64,000 nt of DNA from Pseudomonadota bacterium (GTDB lineage: Bacteria; Pseudomonadota; Gammaproteobacteria; Burkholderiales; Ferrovaceae). The stretch covers positions 94,473 to 158,472 of the forward strand of contig JAKABO010000001.1 in NCBI GenBank assembly GCA_021796835.1, read 5' to 3'. Every line of letters starts with the position of its first letter. Position 1 is the stretch's first letter. The notes below the pieces were generated by a model that did not search any database, was not told the origin of the DNA, and saw nothing but the letters and a program-made list of their open reading frames with translations. The position numbers were made by a program, and so were the translations under genes. This document shows, piece after piece, positions 28,390 through 37,528 of the stretch.

Positions 28390-29580
28390 TCATACCGCCT
28401 GTCCGGCAGCATTGCCGCTGGCCCAGGCCCACTGAAAGTTGAATCCGCCCAGATGCCCCGTTACATCCACGGCTTCGCCGATAAAGTAAAGTCCCGGAAC
28501 CGACCTGGATTCCATGGTTCTGGACGATAAGTCCTCCGTGGCCACCCCACCCAGAGTAACTTCAGCCTTGTTATAACCCAGGGTCCCCGAGGGCCGAATT
28601 CGCCAGTTGTTGAGGGCTTCCCCCAATTTTCGAAGTTCCGGTGGGGTAAACTGGCAAAGCGGTTTTGACAGATCATGGGCGGCACACCATTGCCGCGCAA
28701 ATCTGTGCGGCAAGAGTTCCGCCAGGAAGTTATCGATCCGAACCCGACTGGAACCATGGTCGCGGAGCCATGTTTCTGCATTTTTACCCGGCAATAGATC
28801 GATGGAGAGGAAGTCTCCGTTTTGCCAGTAGGAAGAGATTTGCAGAACGGCTGGGCCGGAAATTCCTTGATGGGTAAATAGGAGGGCCTCGCGAAAACGT
28901 CCTTTGCGACAGGAGACTTCGACTTCCAGGGAAAGTCCTGACAAATCGCCAAACTGCTTCAGGGTTTCAGGTTCCAGGGCGAGCGGCACCAGGGCTGGAC
29001 GAGGGGGGATGACTGCCAGGCCAAATTGTTCGGCGATTTGATAAGCCATCGGGGTCGAGCCAATGGCTGGGACGGCCAGTCCTCCGGTGGCCATGACCAG
29101 GGCCCGGGACTGGTAATGACCATGGCTCGTCGTTACCTGAAACCCTTCCCCGTTTCGGCCCACCGCCTGAACTTCGCATGGCATGCGCCAGTCTACCTGA
29201 CCCCGTTCACATTCACTCCGCAACAGGGCAATGATCTGCTGGGCGCTGCCTTCGCAAAACAATTGCCCCAGGGTTTTTTCGTGATAGCGGATGCCGTAAC
29301 GTTCTACCAGGGCAATGAAATGTTGGGGAGTAAAGCGTGCCAGGGCGGAGCGGCAGAAGTGCGGGTTCCTGGAAAGATAATTATCCGGTCCGCAGTGAAG
29401 GTTGGTGAAGTTACAGTGTCCGCCCCCGGAGATCCGGATTTTTTCGGCCAATTTGCGACCATGGTCGATCAGCAACACCTTGCGGCCCCGCTGCCCCGCC
29501 TGAGCAGCACACATCATGCCTGCCGCGCCCGCGCCGATGACAATGACATCCCAGGGTTCGTTTCCATTCATGGGGCTCAT
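28390..29580 (-). CDS. YhiN/HI0933 family flavoprotein
   Basis: A 396-residue FAD-dependent protein. DVIVIGAGAAGMMCAAQAGQRGRKVLLIDHGRKLAEKIRISGGGHCNFTN is the HI0933 N-terminal signature, and the C terminus has GLYFIGEAVDVTGHLGGFNFQWAWASG. The physiological function of this family (putative NAD(P)/FAD oxidoreductase) is not known. Two ATGs three codons apart could be the start, neither with a clear ribosome binding site. It is upstream of the FolM-like gene by 168 bp on the same strand and divergent from the mutarotase gene. Confidence 0.88.
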   Translation of the reverse strand: MSPMNGNEPWDVIVIGAGAAGMMCAAQAGQRGRKVLLIDHGRKLAEKIRISGGGHCNFTNLHCGPDNYLSRNPHFCRSALARFTPQHFIALVERYGIRYHEKTLGQLFCEGSAQQIIALLRSECERGQVDWRMPCEVQAVGRNGEGFQVTTSHGHYQSRALVMATGGLAVPAIGSTPMAYQIAEQFGLAVIPPRPALVPLALEPETLKQFGDLSGLSLEVEVSCRKGRFREALLFTHQGISGPAVLQISSYWQNGDFLSIDLLPGKNAETWLRDHGSSRVRIDNFLAELLPHRFARQWCAAHDLSKPLCQFTPPELRKLGEALNNWRIRPSGTLGYNKAEVTLGGVATEDLSSRTMESRSVPGLYFIGEAVDVTGHLGGFNFQWAWASGNAAGQAV

Positions 29581-29761
29581 GATAATCCATGATGGCAGTG
29601 CTACGCGTCATCGGCATGAAAAAAACGAATTTCCGTCACCCAGGGACAGGAACGGTTGGGGTGGATCTGTAAGGAATGTTTCGGAATTCTGGTCTTCAGG
29701 ATCCAATTGTGAGAGGATGACTCCGAAACAGGGATCGTCCAGCCATTATCGAGGAGAAGCG

Positions 29762-30661
29762 GTGGAGAGTGTTTCTGAATTGAATCGTCGCTACGGTATT
29801 CCGGATCAGGTGAGTTTTTGTCAGGATCCCGGTGGCTTCATCCATGTGGATGTGAAAAACTCATGGGCGTCTGCCCGCATTGCCCTTCAGGGGGCGCAAC
29901 TGACGGATTGGGTACCGAAAGGCGAAGCTCCGGTCATCTGGCTTTCAAAAGAAGCCTCCTTCCAGAAGGGAAAGTCGATCCGTGGGGGAGCACCGGTCTG
30001 CTGGCCGTGGTTTGGGCCGCATGAATCGCAAAGAGATTTTCCTGCCCACGGTTTTGCACGCACTGCCCTGTGGGAAATATCGCGCGTGGAATCGCGGTCA
30101 GACGGATCCACTCATCTTGTTTTTCGCCTGCCGGAAGCCGCTTTTCCAAAAAATCAATGGGCTCATGCCACCACCCTGGAAAACCACATCACGATTGGTT
30201 CTTCCCTGGAGGTGGATCTCGTAACCCATAATCTGGGAAATCAGCCGGTTACCATCGGGCAGGCCCTCCATACCTATTTTCAGGTGGGAGATATCCGTAC
30301 CGTTCGCCTGCTTGGACTGGAGGAATGCGTCTACCTTGACAAGGTGGCGGGTGGGGTTCGCAAGATTCAGAAAGGGCCGGTGAATTTTACAGAGGAGACC
30401 GACCGTATTTATCTGGGGGCCACAGGGGATGTTCTGATCGAGGATCCCCTGATGAAGCGCCAAATCCGGGTCACCAAGAACGGGAGTACCTCCACGGTGG
30501 TCTGGAACCCCTGGATTGAAAAGTCGGAAAAGATGGGGGATATGGGCGACGAGGGCTATCTTCACATGGTTTGTGTCGAAAATGCCAACGCGGCTGAGGA
30601 TGTGGTCACCCTGGCTCCGGGGGCAGAACATCACCTGTGGGTACGCTACACCACCGTCTGA
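29762..30661 (+). CDS. D-hexose-6-phosphate mutarotase, YeaD type
   Basis: A 299-residue aldose-1-epimerase superfamily protein. It has RGGAPVCWPWFGPH, HGFARTALWEI with the active-site His, QALHTYFQVGDI with the second His, and VVWNPWIEKSEKMGDMG with a catalytic-region Glu nearby. These match glucose-6-phosphate 1-epimerases. It interconverts alpha and beta anomers of hexose-6-phosphate. I favour the GTG start because GAGGAGAAGC precedes it well; an upstream ATG (15 codons earlier) has its GAGAGG directly abutting. It converges with nhaA and the two stops overlap by 16 bases. Confidence 0.87.
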   Translation: MESVSELNRRYGIPDQVSFCQDPGGFIHVDVKNSWASARIALQGAQLTDWVPKGEAPVIWLSKEASFQKGKSIRGGAPVCWPWFGPHESQRDFPAHGFARTALWEISRVESRSDGSTHLVFRLPEAAFPKNQWAHATTLENHITIGSSLEVDLVTHNLGNQPVTIGQALHTYFQVGDIRTVRLLGLEECVYLDKVAGGVRKIQKGPVNFTEETDRIYLGATGDVLIEDPLMKRQIRVTKNGSTSTVVWNPWIEKSEKMGDMGDEGYLHMVCVENANAAEDVVTLAPGAEHHLWVRYTTV

Positions 30662-31821
30662 ATTTCATCGCCGGATCGTTTCAACCAGAGAAAACCCAGT
30701 GCTCCGGCAGCGAGGGATGATAGAAGGATGGCCAATTTTGATGCATCGATGATTTCCGCCCTTCCGGCAAAGGCCAGGTTGGCGATGAAGATGGACATCG
30801 TGAAGCCGATCCCTCCCAGAAGACCTGCTCCGAAAATGTGTCGCCACTTCAAGTCGGGCGGAAGTCGACAGACGTTCATTGCGACAGCCAGGAAACTTGC
30901 CAGGAAAATACCCACCGGTTTGCCGATCACCAGGCCCGCGATAATCCCCCAACTGTTCATGCTCGACAGGCTTTGTTGCCATTCTGGCCCGATGACGAGC
31001 CCTGTATTGGCCAGGGCAAACAGGGGTAGGATAATAAAAGCCACTGGCTTGTGCAGGAAGTTTTCGAGTTGATGGGAAGGCGACTCTTCGTCTTCCGCCT
31101 TGGCGGAGAAGGGTAGGCTGAAGGCGAGCAGGACACCGGAAATAGTGGCATGAACCCCGGATTTGAACATAAAAAACCACATCAGGGCCCCGCCCAGCAA
31201 GTAGACCGGTACCGACATGACTTTGAATGCCCGGTTAAGAATGAGGAGCAGAATAAACACGGCAAGCGCGCTCGCCAAATAGGTCAGGGAAAACTGCGCG
31301 GTATAAAACAGGGCAATCACGATGATTGCGCCAAGGTCGTCGATCACGGCGAGCGCCGTCAGAAATATCTTCAGTGATGCCGGCACCCGGCTACCCAGCA
31401 TGGCCAGTACACCCAGAGCAAAGGCGATGTCTGTCGCCATCGGTATGCCGGTTCCGGCTTGAGTTGGGGTTCCTGAGTTCAGCATGAAATGAATCGATGC
31501 CGGAACGCCGATCCCGCCGAGTGCGGCCACTATCGGGAGCAACGCGTTTTTCAGGTTTGAAAGTTCGCCGCTGTAGAGTTCGCGCTCCAGTTCCAGACCC
31601 ACAAACAGGAAGAAAATCGCCATCAACCCATCGTTTACCCAGTGCTCCCTGGTCAGTCCGGCGACAGGGGCATGCCAGAAACTCAGGTAGTCAGGCCCAA
31701 GGGATGAATTGGCCAGGGCGAGTGACAGAAGGGTGCAGAAAATCAGGAAAATGCCGCTCGACTTTTCTGAGTCGAAAAAATTATTGAATGTCCTGGAAAG
31801 CATTGTCTGAATGTCTGGCAT
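30646..31821 (-). CDS. nhaA: Na+/H+ antiporter NhaA
   Basis: A 391-residue polytopic antiporter. After an N-terminal amphipathic part (MLSRTFNNFFDSEKSSGIFL) come about 12 membrane helices. It has the signature VGLELERELYSGELS, PMATDIAFALGVLAMLG containing the Asp pair region, and ALAVIDDLGAIIVIALFYT with the transport-site DD. C-terminal LLGGIGFTMSIFIANLAF is also conserved. It exchanges external H+ for internal Na+ at alkaline internal load. Length is typical. It is divergent from the glucosylglycerol gene, both concerning ionic or osmotic stress. Confidence 0.95.
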   Translation of the reverse strand: MPDIQTMLSRTFNNFFDSEKSSGIFLIFCTLLSLALANSSLGPDYLSFWHAPVAGLTREHWVNDGLMAIFFLFVGLELERELYSGELSNLKNALLPIVAALGGIGVPASIHFMLNSGTPTQAGTGIPMATDIAFALGVLAMLGSRVPASLKIFLTALAVIDDLGAIIVIALFYTAQFSLTYLASALAVFILLLILNRAFKVMSVPVYLLGGALMWFFMFKSGVHATISGVLLAFSLPFSAKAEDEESPSHQLENFLHKPVAFIILPLFALANTGLVIGPEWQQSLSSMNSWGIIAGLVIGKPVGIFLASFLAVAMNVCRLPPDLKWRHIFGAGLLGGIGFTMSIFIANLAFAGRAEIIDASKLAILLSSLAAGALGFLWLKRSGDEIQTVV

Positions 31822-32288
31822 GGTTTTCGGGGTGCCACGAGGTTCCTGTGAGCAGGTCAGTATAGGTCATTGTCCTCTTCCCGCAAAAAACAAAAAGATG
31901 AAGGGTCAACTGATACGTGAAAGAGATTTGGAATCTGAATACCGGTCAAGATTGTCTCTTTAGAGAGACAGGGGGGGTTCTGTTTGTATTCAGTCGATTG
32001 GATGACTATTCTTAACCAATTCTTAACAAGGTGTCGTCAAACGGCGACGTTTGGCCTGGGGTTGGCGTATGAAACCCAAAATGTCTCCTTGAGTGGGTAT
32101 GTGTTAAAACCGATTGTAATCAATAAGATAATTTTAATTTCTTGTTATGGTATGATTTTTGCTTGAATACTTCAGGATGAACCTTTAACAACCTTGTTCA
32201 GGATAACTGTGGCAACGATAGACGGCCACTTCAAGTCTTTCTGGCTCATGTCAGAGGATGGCGTAGAGGAACAAAGGAGAAAGGAAAC
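31822..32288. other. Divergent intergenic region between nhaA and the glucosylglycerol gene
   Basis: No gene is seen. It contains a small hairpin TGTCTCT-TTAG-AGAGACA (31953-31970) and an AT-rich stretch near 32110-32160 with TATGAT (32149-32154) that could be a -10 element for the downstream gene, without a convincing -35. ORFs here are short and lack ribosome binding sites. Confidence 0.5.
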
Positions 32289-34544
32289 ATGAAAATCGAG
32301 ACGCATTTTTCACAGTTGAACCTGCGTGAGCGCCTGGTATTGGCCACCGACTTGGATGGTACCTTGCTGGCCGGACCATTGCCCGCTCGTCGTCACCTGC
32401 GCGAGTTGTTCAGAGGGAACATGCCGGGTTCAAAACTGATTTTCGTGACGGGGCGTGGTCTCGAATCGGTGTTACCGGTCTTGAACGACCCCACGGTGCC
32501 CAGACCCGATTACATCATTGCCGATGTGGGTGCAACTGTCGTTTATGGGGATAGCCTGCTGCCGGTCATGCCACTGCAGCAGGAAATCGCTGCAGTTTGG
32601 CCTGGAACCCAGCAAGTACTCGAGGCGCTGACCTCGTTTACCTACCTCGTGCAGCAAACCGTGCCACAGGAGCGCCGGTGCTCGTTCTTTGTACAAGAGG
32701 GGCAAATTGACGATGAACTGCGGCGCGTCGTCAACGAGTTGGGTTGTGAACTTCTTTTCTCTGCACAACGATATCTTGACGTTCTTCCCAAGAATGTCGG
32801 AAAAGGGTCCACCTTGCGACGGCTTTGCGAACAACTGGGATTTGATTTTGAAACCATATTGGCGGCGGGTGACTCGCTCAATGATTTGTCGATGTTCACG
32901 ACCGGTTTTCAGGGGGTCGTCGTGGGTAATGCAGAACCTGCCCTTGTTGAGGCTGTGCGGCAACTGGAACACATTCATCTCGCCGTAGGTGATGGATGCG
33001 CGGGGATTCTCGAAGGACTGACGCATCATAGGCTGTTGAGTGGGGAGAACCCCGCTCCCGCCGACTGTCCGGGCGAGTCGGATTTGGTCATGGTGTACCA
33101 CCGCCTTCCCTTTGACGAAACCACCGAGGGGAAAAGACAGCGCCCCAAGAGCCCCAACGGCATCATTCCTACCCTGCTCAATTTTTTTTCAGGGGGAACT
33201 ACCGGTTCGTGGGTTGCATGGTCGCAACAAATCACGCGCGAACCAGAAAAGTTTGAGGCACGGGTCGCTGTGGACAAGAAACGCTATCCAAATCTGCGTG
33301 CGGCCCGTATTCCGTTGACGGCAAACGATATCGACCTTTTTTACAAGAAGTTCTCCAAAGAAGCATTTTGGCCCATCATCTTTTCCTTTTCTGACAAAGC
33401 CGTTTTTCAGCATACGCACTGGGAACACTATCTCGAAATCAATGAAATTTTCGCCAGAAAAACCGCTGCTGAAGCATCAAGGGGCGGGCTGGTTTGGGTG
33501 CACGACTACAATTTGTGGATGGTGCCTGCGTTTTTGAGAATGCTTCGCCCCGATTTGAAGATTGCGTTTTTCCATCACACGGCCTTTCCCTCATCGGATG
33601 TATTCAATATTATTCCCTGGCATCGCGAGATCATCGGAAGTTTGTTGCAGTGTGATTACATCGGATTTCATATTCCCCGTTATGTCGAGAATTTTGTTGG
33701 TGCTGTGCGCAGTTATGCGCCCACTGAAATTCTGGATACTACTCCGTGTGCCCCCCGGTTTCTTACCTACGGCTGTGCGCTTGGTGTTGACTCGGCCGCC
33801 AGCGGCATAAAAGTGGCTGGTCGGAATATCCGCCTGGGGGCCCATCCCGTCGGTATCGACTGTGATCAGATCGAACGCATTTTGCAGAAGGCTTCAGTGC
33901 GTCGCAAGATCAGGGGTATTCGCACCGAGTTGGCTGGACGGTCAGCCATTCTCTCGCTCGAACGGCTCGACTATGTGAAGGGATCGCTCGAGAAATTGCT
34001 TGCGTTCGAGGCGCTGCTCGATAACCATCCGGAATTGGCTGCCAAGGTGGTCCTGCTGAATTTCGTGACCCCGGCGGCGCGGGGCATGGAAGTGTACCAA
34101 TCGTTGCGGGTTGAAGTCGATCAGTTGGTCGGGCGGATCAATGGTCGATTTTCAACACTTGACTGGACTCCGGTAAGGTATTTTTACCGTTCGCTTCCCT
34201 ACGAAGAGGTCGTTGCCTATTATGCGGTCGCCGATGTTGCATGGATAACGCCCCTGCGCGATGGCCTCAATCTGGTGGCAAAAGAATATGTGGCAACGCA
34301 GGGAAGCGTTGGTGGCAATGGAGCCCTCGTGTTGTCCGAGTTCGCAGGAGCCGCAGTGGAATTGCACGGCGCCTTGCTTACCAATCCCTATGATGCGGCC
34401 AGCATGGTGCAAACACTCCACTCAGCGCTCACGCTGGCGGCGGACGATCGCGCATACCGCATGTCGCGTCTGGTTTCAATCGTGCGTACCAATGATGTAC
34501 GTGCCTGGGGTGAAACTTTCCTGAATGCGGTGAACGCCGATTGA
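32289..34544 (+). CDS. ggpS: Bifunctional glucosylglycerol-phosphate synthase/phosphatase
   Basis: A 751-residue fusion. Residues about 15-255 are a HAD phosphatase: motif I TDLDGTLL, motif II FVTGRG, and GDSLNDLSM as the acidic motif, like sucrose- or glucosylglycerol-phosphate phosphatases. Residues about 290-750 are a GT20 domain with LVWVHDYNLWMVPAFLRML, FFHHTAFPSSDVFNIIPWHREI, CDYIGFHIPRYVENFV and TPLRDGLNLVAKEYVA. The GFHIPRYVENF and SSDVFN forms fit GgpS rather than trehalose-phosphate synthase. It makes glucosylglycerol from ADP-glucose and glycerol-3-P as an osmolyte. This HAD-first arrangement resembles GgpPS described in Stenotrophomonas. Trehalose synthesis is the alternative. Confidence 0.8.
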   Translation: MKIETHFSQLNLRERLVLATDLDGTLLAGPLPARRHLRELFRGNMPGSKLIFVTGRGLESVLPVLNDPTVPRPDYIIADVGATVVYGDSLLPVMPLQQEIAAVWPGTQQVLEALTSFTYLVQQTVPQERRCSFFVQEGQIDDELRRVVNELGCELLFSAQRYLDVLPKNVGKGSTLRRLCEQLGFDFETILAAGDSLNDLSMFTTGFQGVVVGNAEPALVEAVRQLEHIHLAVGDGCAGILEGLTHHRLLSGENPAPADCPGESDLVMVYHRLPFDETTEGKRQRPKSPNGIIPTLLNFFSGGTTGSWVAWSQQITREPEKFEARVAVDKKRYPNLRAARIPLTANDIDLFYKKFSKEAFWPIIFSFSDKAVFQHTHWEHYLEINEIFARKTAAEASRGGLVWVHDYNLWMVPAFLRMLRPDLKIAFFHHTAFPSSDVFNIIPWHREIIGSLLQCDYIGFHIPRYVENFVGAVRSYAPTEILDTTPCAPRFLTYGCALGVDSAASGIKVAGRNIRLGAHPVGIDCDQIERILQKASVRRKIRGIRTELAGRSAILSLERLDYVKGSLEKLLAFEALLDNHPELAAKVVLLNFVTPAARGMEVYQSLRVEVDQLVGRINGRFSTLDWTPVRYFYRSLPYEEVVAYYAVADVAWITPLRDGLNLVAKEYVATQGSVGGNGALVLSEFAGAAVELHGALLTNPYDAASMVQTLHSALTLAADDRAYRMSRLVSIVRTNDVRAWGETFLNAVNAD

Positions 34545-34552
34545 CGAACGTC

Positions 34553-34569
34553 GGCACCAGGTCGGTGCG
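34553..34569 (+). promoter_or_regulatory. Possible NtrC binding site
   Basis: GGCACCAGGTCGGTGCG resembles TGCACCA-N3-TGGTGCA. It lies about 235 bp upstream of the sigma-54 promoter at 34803, just after the ggpS stop. Confidence 0.45.
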
Positions 34570-34802
34570 ACACGTCGTGAGAGGCACTGTATTGGCCCAC
34601 GGTCCCACAAATGTCGGGTGGATCCGCCGGACCTCAGGGGCCTTGTCCTGAAAAAAACGCGCGGTCCATTCTTGGGGGCATTTTATTCTCGTGCCCCTGG
34701 AATGCCGTTGTACAAAGCCCCGGTCGCCCTTCTGCGTTCCAGACCCAAGCGTCAACCATACTATATCCCCTATTCTGTTTTTATATTTTATAAATCGTAA
34801 TT

Positions 34803-34818
34803 TGGCATAACAATTGCT
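34803..34818 (+). promoter_or_regulatory. Sigma-54 promoter of the OMP-moa operon
   Basis: TGGCATAACAATTGCT matches TGGCA-YR-N4-TTGC-W at every fixed position. Transcription should start about 34828, immediately before the first ANTAR-type hairpin. Confidence 0.85.
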
Positions 34819-34830
34819 TTGATTGCATTG

Positions 34831-34937
34831 GCAACAGAACAATGGCGTTCTGAAGTGAGTGTGATTGAACTCCGGGCAACGGCGTCCGCGGCTGAGGGAA
34901 AGAAAAATTCCCGATGCAGCGCACGCCGTTTTTTTAT
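34831..34937 (+). promoter_or_regulatory. NasT (ANTAR) responsive leader with terminator, before OMP-moa operon
   Basis: Hairpin 1 is CAGAAC-AATGGC-GTTCTG (34835-34852). Hairpin 2 is CGGGC-AACGGC-GTCCG (34873-34888). Both hexaloops have A at position 1 and G at position 4, the ANTAR-protein recognition pattern. The loop and 3' strand of hairpin 2 (AACGGCGT) also pair with ACGCCGTT (34923-34930), followed by a T-run, to form a terminator. Hairpin 2 and the terminator are therefore mutually exclusive. By analogy with known NasR/NasT leaders, NasT binding should allow read-through when nitrate or nitrite is present. Confidence 0.85.
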
Positions 34938-35005
34938 TTGGTGGCTATGTCATTGCGGAACTTGTCAGGACTATTTGCCATATTCAATAACTATTGGAAA
35001 CAAAA

Positions 35006-35875
35006 ATGCAAAAATCACTGGTCACCACATTGGCAACCTTGACAGCCGTAGCCGGAACAGCCCGCGCAGATGTCCTCTCTTTGGATTCTTCCGGTTCCGA
35101 CACGAGCAGCGGTTGGTTTGCCACTGTCGATAAAACTCTGGAGGAACAACCCCATTGGGTGTGCCCAGTGGTGACGGTATTCCCACAACTGGTCGAAGAA
35201 TATCGCTACGATGAAATCGTGCAGAACAAAGTGGGCGGGACCGTGCTGACCAACGATGGTGGGGGGGTAAGAGGACTGGAATTGATTCCATCCGAGCATG
35301 TTGAAATCCTGATTGGACAGCCGGGTTACATGAACCTCCAAACTCCAAAAACCACAATCTCGGGGTGGACAGATGAATCGCTGCTTGTGAAATACCGATT
35401 TCTGTCTGCCAATGAAGAAAATGGCAATTACGTTGTCTCCGGCTTCCTGGGGGTTAGTCTTCCGACTGGGAACACGATTTTTACTCAGAACGCTACGGTG
35501 ACTACCCCAACCCTGGCAGTTGGAAAAGGGTGGGGAAGCCGCTGGCAAGGTGTGGCTGTAATGAGCACGCTTAGCGAAAGTTTTCCCTCTGGAAACCAGA
35601 ATTACCTGGGGGAGGCCACCGTCTGGAATACCGCTTTTCAAGGGCATTTCTCTACCTATTTCTGGCCGGAAATCGAAACCAGTTTGACCCATTGGAAAGG
35701 GGGAGTATTCTCCGGGAAAGATCAGTTGATCGTCACCTATGGCATCAATTTCGGTCGGATCTCCCTCGGAGGAAGAATCAGACTTACTGTGGGTGTCGGT
35801 TATCAGACAGCCAATATGAGTGGATTCAGCACCTTCGGAAGCGGATGGATCGCCACCACCCGCTTGTTATTCTGA
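35006..35875 (+). CDS. Outer membrane channel-like protein linked to nitrate/Moco genes
   Basis: A 289-residue protein with a signal peptide (LVTTLATLTAVAGTARA) and an alternating beta pattern ending in ATTRLLF, so probably an outer membrane barrel. Conserved blocks shared with its paralogue at 52.1-53.0 kb include VDKT-EEQPHW, EEYRYDEI-QNK-GGT, GLELIPSEHVE, IGQPGYM, SGWTDESLL-KYRFLSANEE and SGKDQLIVTYGI. It looks distantly like MetA-pathway/transporter-type barrels. It is the first gene of the NasT-attenuated operon and moaA starts 41 bp after its stop. A role in passage of nitrate or molybdate through the outer membrane is inferred from context only. Confidence 0.8.
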   Translation: MQKSLVTTLATLTAVAGTARADVLSLDSSGSDTSSGWFATVDKTLEEQPHWVCPVVTVFPQLVEEYRYDEIVQNKVGGTVLTNDGGGVRGLELIPSEHVEILIGQPGYMNLQTPKTTISGWTDESLLVKYRFLSANEENGNYVVSGFLGVSLPTGNTIFTQNATVTTPTLAVGKGWGSRWQGVAVMSTLSESFPSGNQNYLGEATVWNTAFQGHFSTYFWPEIETSLTHWKGGVFSGKDQLIVTYGINFGRISLGGRIRLTVGVGYQTANMSGFSTFGSGWIATTRLLF

Positions 35876-35915
35876 TGAAGGACCGGCTCCGGTTGGCGGC
35901 TCGAAGGTGGTTGAT

Positions 35916-36950
35916 ATGACAACCATCCTGAGAAACGCGACTTCAACCAAACATAAGGCTCCGGTGAAGACGTTCCCTTCCCTGGTGGATCGTTTCGCTC
36001 GCCAGATTTCCTACCTGCGCCTATCCGTGACCGATCGTTGTGATCTGCGTTGTGCCTATTGTATTCCCAAGGGCTTCAAGGGGTTTGAAGTTCCAGCCCA
36101 TTGGTTGACTTTCGCCGAGGTCGAACGCTTGATGGCGGTTTTTGTCAGATCTGGAGTGAGCCACATCCGTTTGACCGGAGGTGAGCCGTTGCTGCGTGCC
36201 CAGTTGCCCCTGTTGGCCCAACGTCTGGCGGCCTTGCCTGGGCTTGAAGAATTGTCTCTCAGTACCAACGCGACACAACTCGAAGGCCATGCTCGAGCCT
36301 TGCGGGATGCCGGAGTGAGCCGCGTCAATATCAGTCTCGATTCCCTTGTGCCAGAACAGATCAAATGCCTGACCGGGCAGGATGCCTTCGCTAAAATCAT
36401 GGCTGGCATCAGAGCGGCCCAGAGGGTTGGGTTTTCCCCCATCAAGATCAACATGGTGATCGTACCCGGCGTCAACGATCATGAAATCGACAGCATGGTG
36501 GATTTTTGCCGAACCCACAAGTTGATTCTGCGTCTGATCGAGCCTATGCCCATGGGAGACAGCGGGCGAGCTATTACTCCCCATGATTTGCAGGAGACCC
36601 GTCGGCGCTTGACTCAACGCTTTGATCTGGTGCCTGCCCTGATTTCCGGTGGCGGACCGGCGTACTACCTGCAGGATTCTGGCGGGACCTTCAATGTGGG
36701 TTTTATTACTCCAATTTCACGTCATTTTTGTGCTACCTGCAACCGCGTGCGCCTGACGGTGGACGGGATATTACATCTCTGTCTGGGCCAGGAGGCGCGG
36801 GTTGATTTTCGCACCCTGATTCGCTCGGGGGCAAGTGACGAAGAATTGGCCGTGACTTTGAGAGCGGCTATCGAACTTAAACCGGAGCGTCATGAATTCA
36901 GGGAAGCTCCCGAAAAAATCATGCGCTTCATGTCGTCCACAGGTGGTTGA
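35916..36950 (+). CDS. moaA: GTP 3',8-cyclase MoaA
   Basis: A 344-residue radical SAM enzyme for the first step of molybdenum cofactor synthesis. The N-terminal cluster motif is TDRCDLRCAYC. RLTGGEPLLR follows, then the C-terminal cluster region CATCNRVRLTVDGILHLCLG with three Cys. It ends MSSTGG, the C-terminal Gly pair needed for catalysis. An N-terminal extension of about 25 residues precedes the core. The start at 35916 has AAGGTGG upstream. It shares an operon with the outer membrane protein and mogA, mobB, moeA and moaD under the nitrate-responsive leader. Confidence 0.95.
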   Translation: MTTILRNATSTKHKAPVKTFPSLVDRFARQISYLRLSVTDRCDLRCAYCIPKGFKGFEVPAHWLTFAEVERLMAVFVRSGVSHIRLTGGEPLLRAQLPLLAQRLAALPGLEELSLSTNATQLEGHARALRDAGVSRVNISLDSLVPEQIKCLTGQDAFAKIMAGIRAAQRVGFSPIKINMVIVPGVNDHEIDSMVDFCRTHKLILRLIEPMPMGDSGRAITPHDLQETRRRLTQRFDLVPALISGGGPAYYLQDSGGTFNVGFITPISRHFCATCNRVRLTVDGILHLCLGQEARVDFRTLIRSGASDEELAVTLRAAIELKPERHEFREAPEKIMRFMSSTGG

Positions 36951-36988
36951 TTCCCATTTCAACTTGAGTTTCAGGAGGTTTCGATTTC

Positions 36989-37528
36989 ATGTCAGTACTC
37001 GCTCCCGTTCGGATCGGATTGATTAGTATTAGTGATCGCGCCAGTCAGGGCATATACGAGGACCTTGGTTTGCCAGCGCTGCAAACCTGGCTCGACGAGG
37101 CGCTGGTTACGCCATGGCAGGCTTTGACCCGTTTGATCCCCGATGAACAACTTCTGATTGAAACGACCTTGATCGAACTTTGTGATCGGGAGGATTGTGC
37201 TCTGGTTTTGACCACCGGCGGGACCGGGCCGTCTCCCCGCGATGTCACACCGGATGCTACCCGTAATGTCGCTCACCGCGTTCTGGACGGTTTTGGCGAA
37301 CAGATGCGCGCCGTCAGCCTGAACTTTGTTCCGACTGCCATCCTTTCGCGCCAGATCGGGGCCACCCGGGGGCGTACCTTGATTCTCAATTTACCGGGCC
37401 AACCTCGAGCCATCAAGCAAACTTTGGATGGTGTTTTTGCGGCCGTGCCCTACTGTATTGATCTGATCGGAGGACCACGTTTGGAGACCCGGTCCGAAGT
37501 CATCGTGGCTTTCCGTCCAAAAAAATGA
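36989..37528 (+). CDS. mogA: Molybdopterin adenylyltransferase
   Basis: A 179-residue MogA/MoaB family protein with IGLISISDRASQGIYED at the N terminus, LTTGGTGPSPRDVTPDATRNV (catalytic Asp region) and LILNLPGQPRAIKQTLDGVFAAVPYCIDLIGG. The length and IYEDLGLPALQTWL favour MogA over MoaB. It adenylates molybdopterin for metal insertion by MoeA. AGGAGG precedes the ATG. Its stop overlaps the mobB start by four bases. Confidence 0.93.
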   Translation: MSVLAPVRIGLISISDRASQGIYEDLGLPALQTWLDEALVTPWQALTRLIPDEQLLIETTLIELCDREDCALVLTTGGTGPSPRDVTPDATRNVAHRVLDGFGEQMRAVSLNFVPTAILSRQIGATRGRTLILNLPGQPRAIKQTLDGVFAAVPYCIDLIGGPRLETRSEVIVAFRPKK

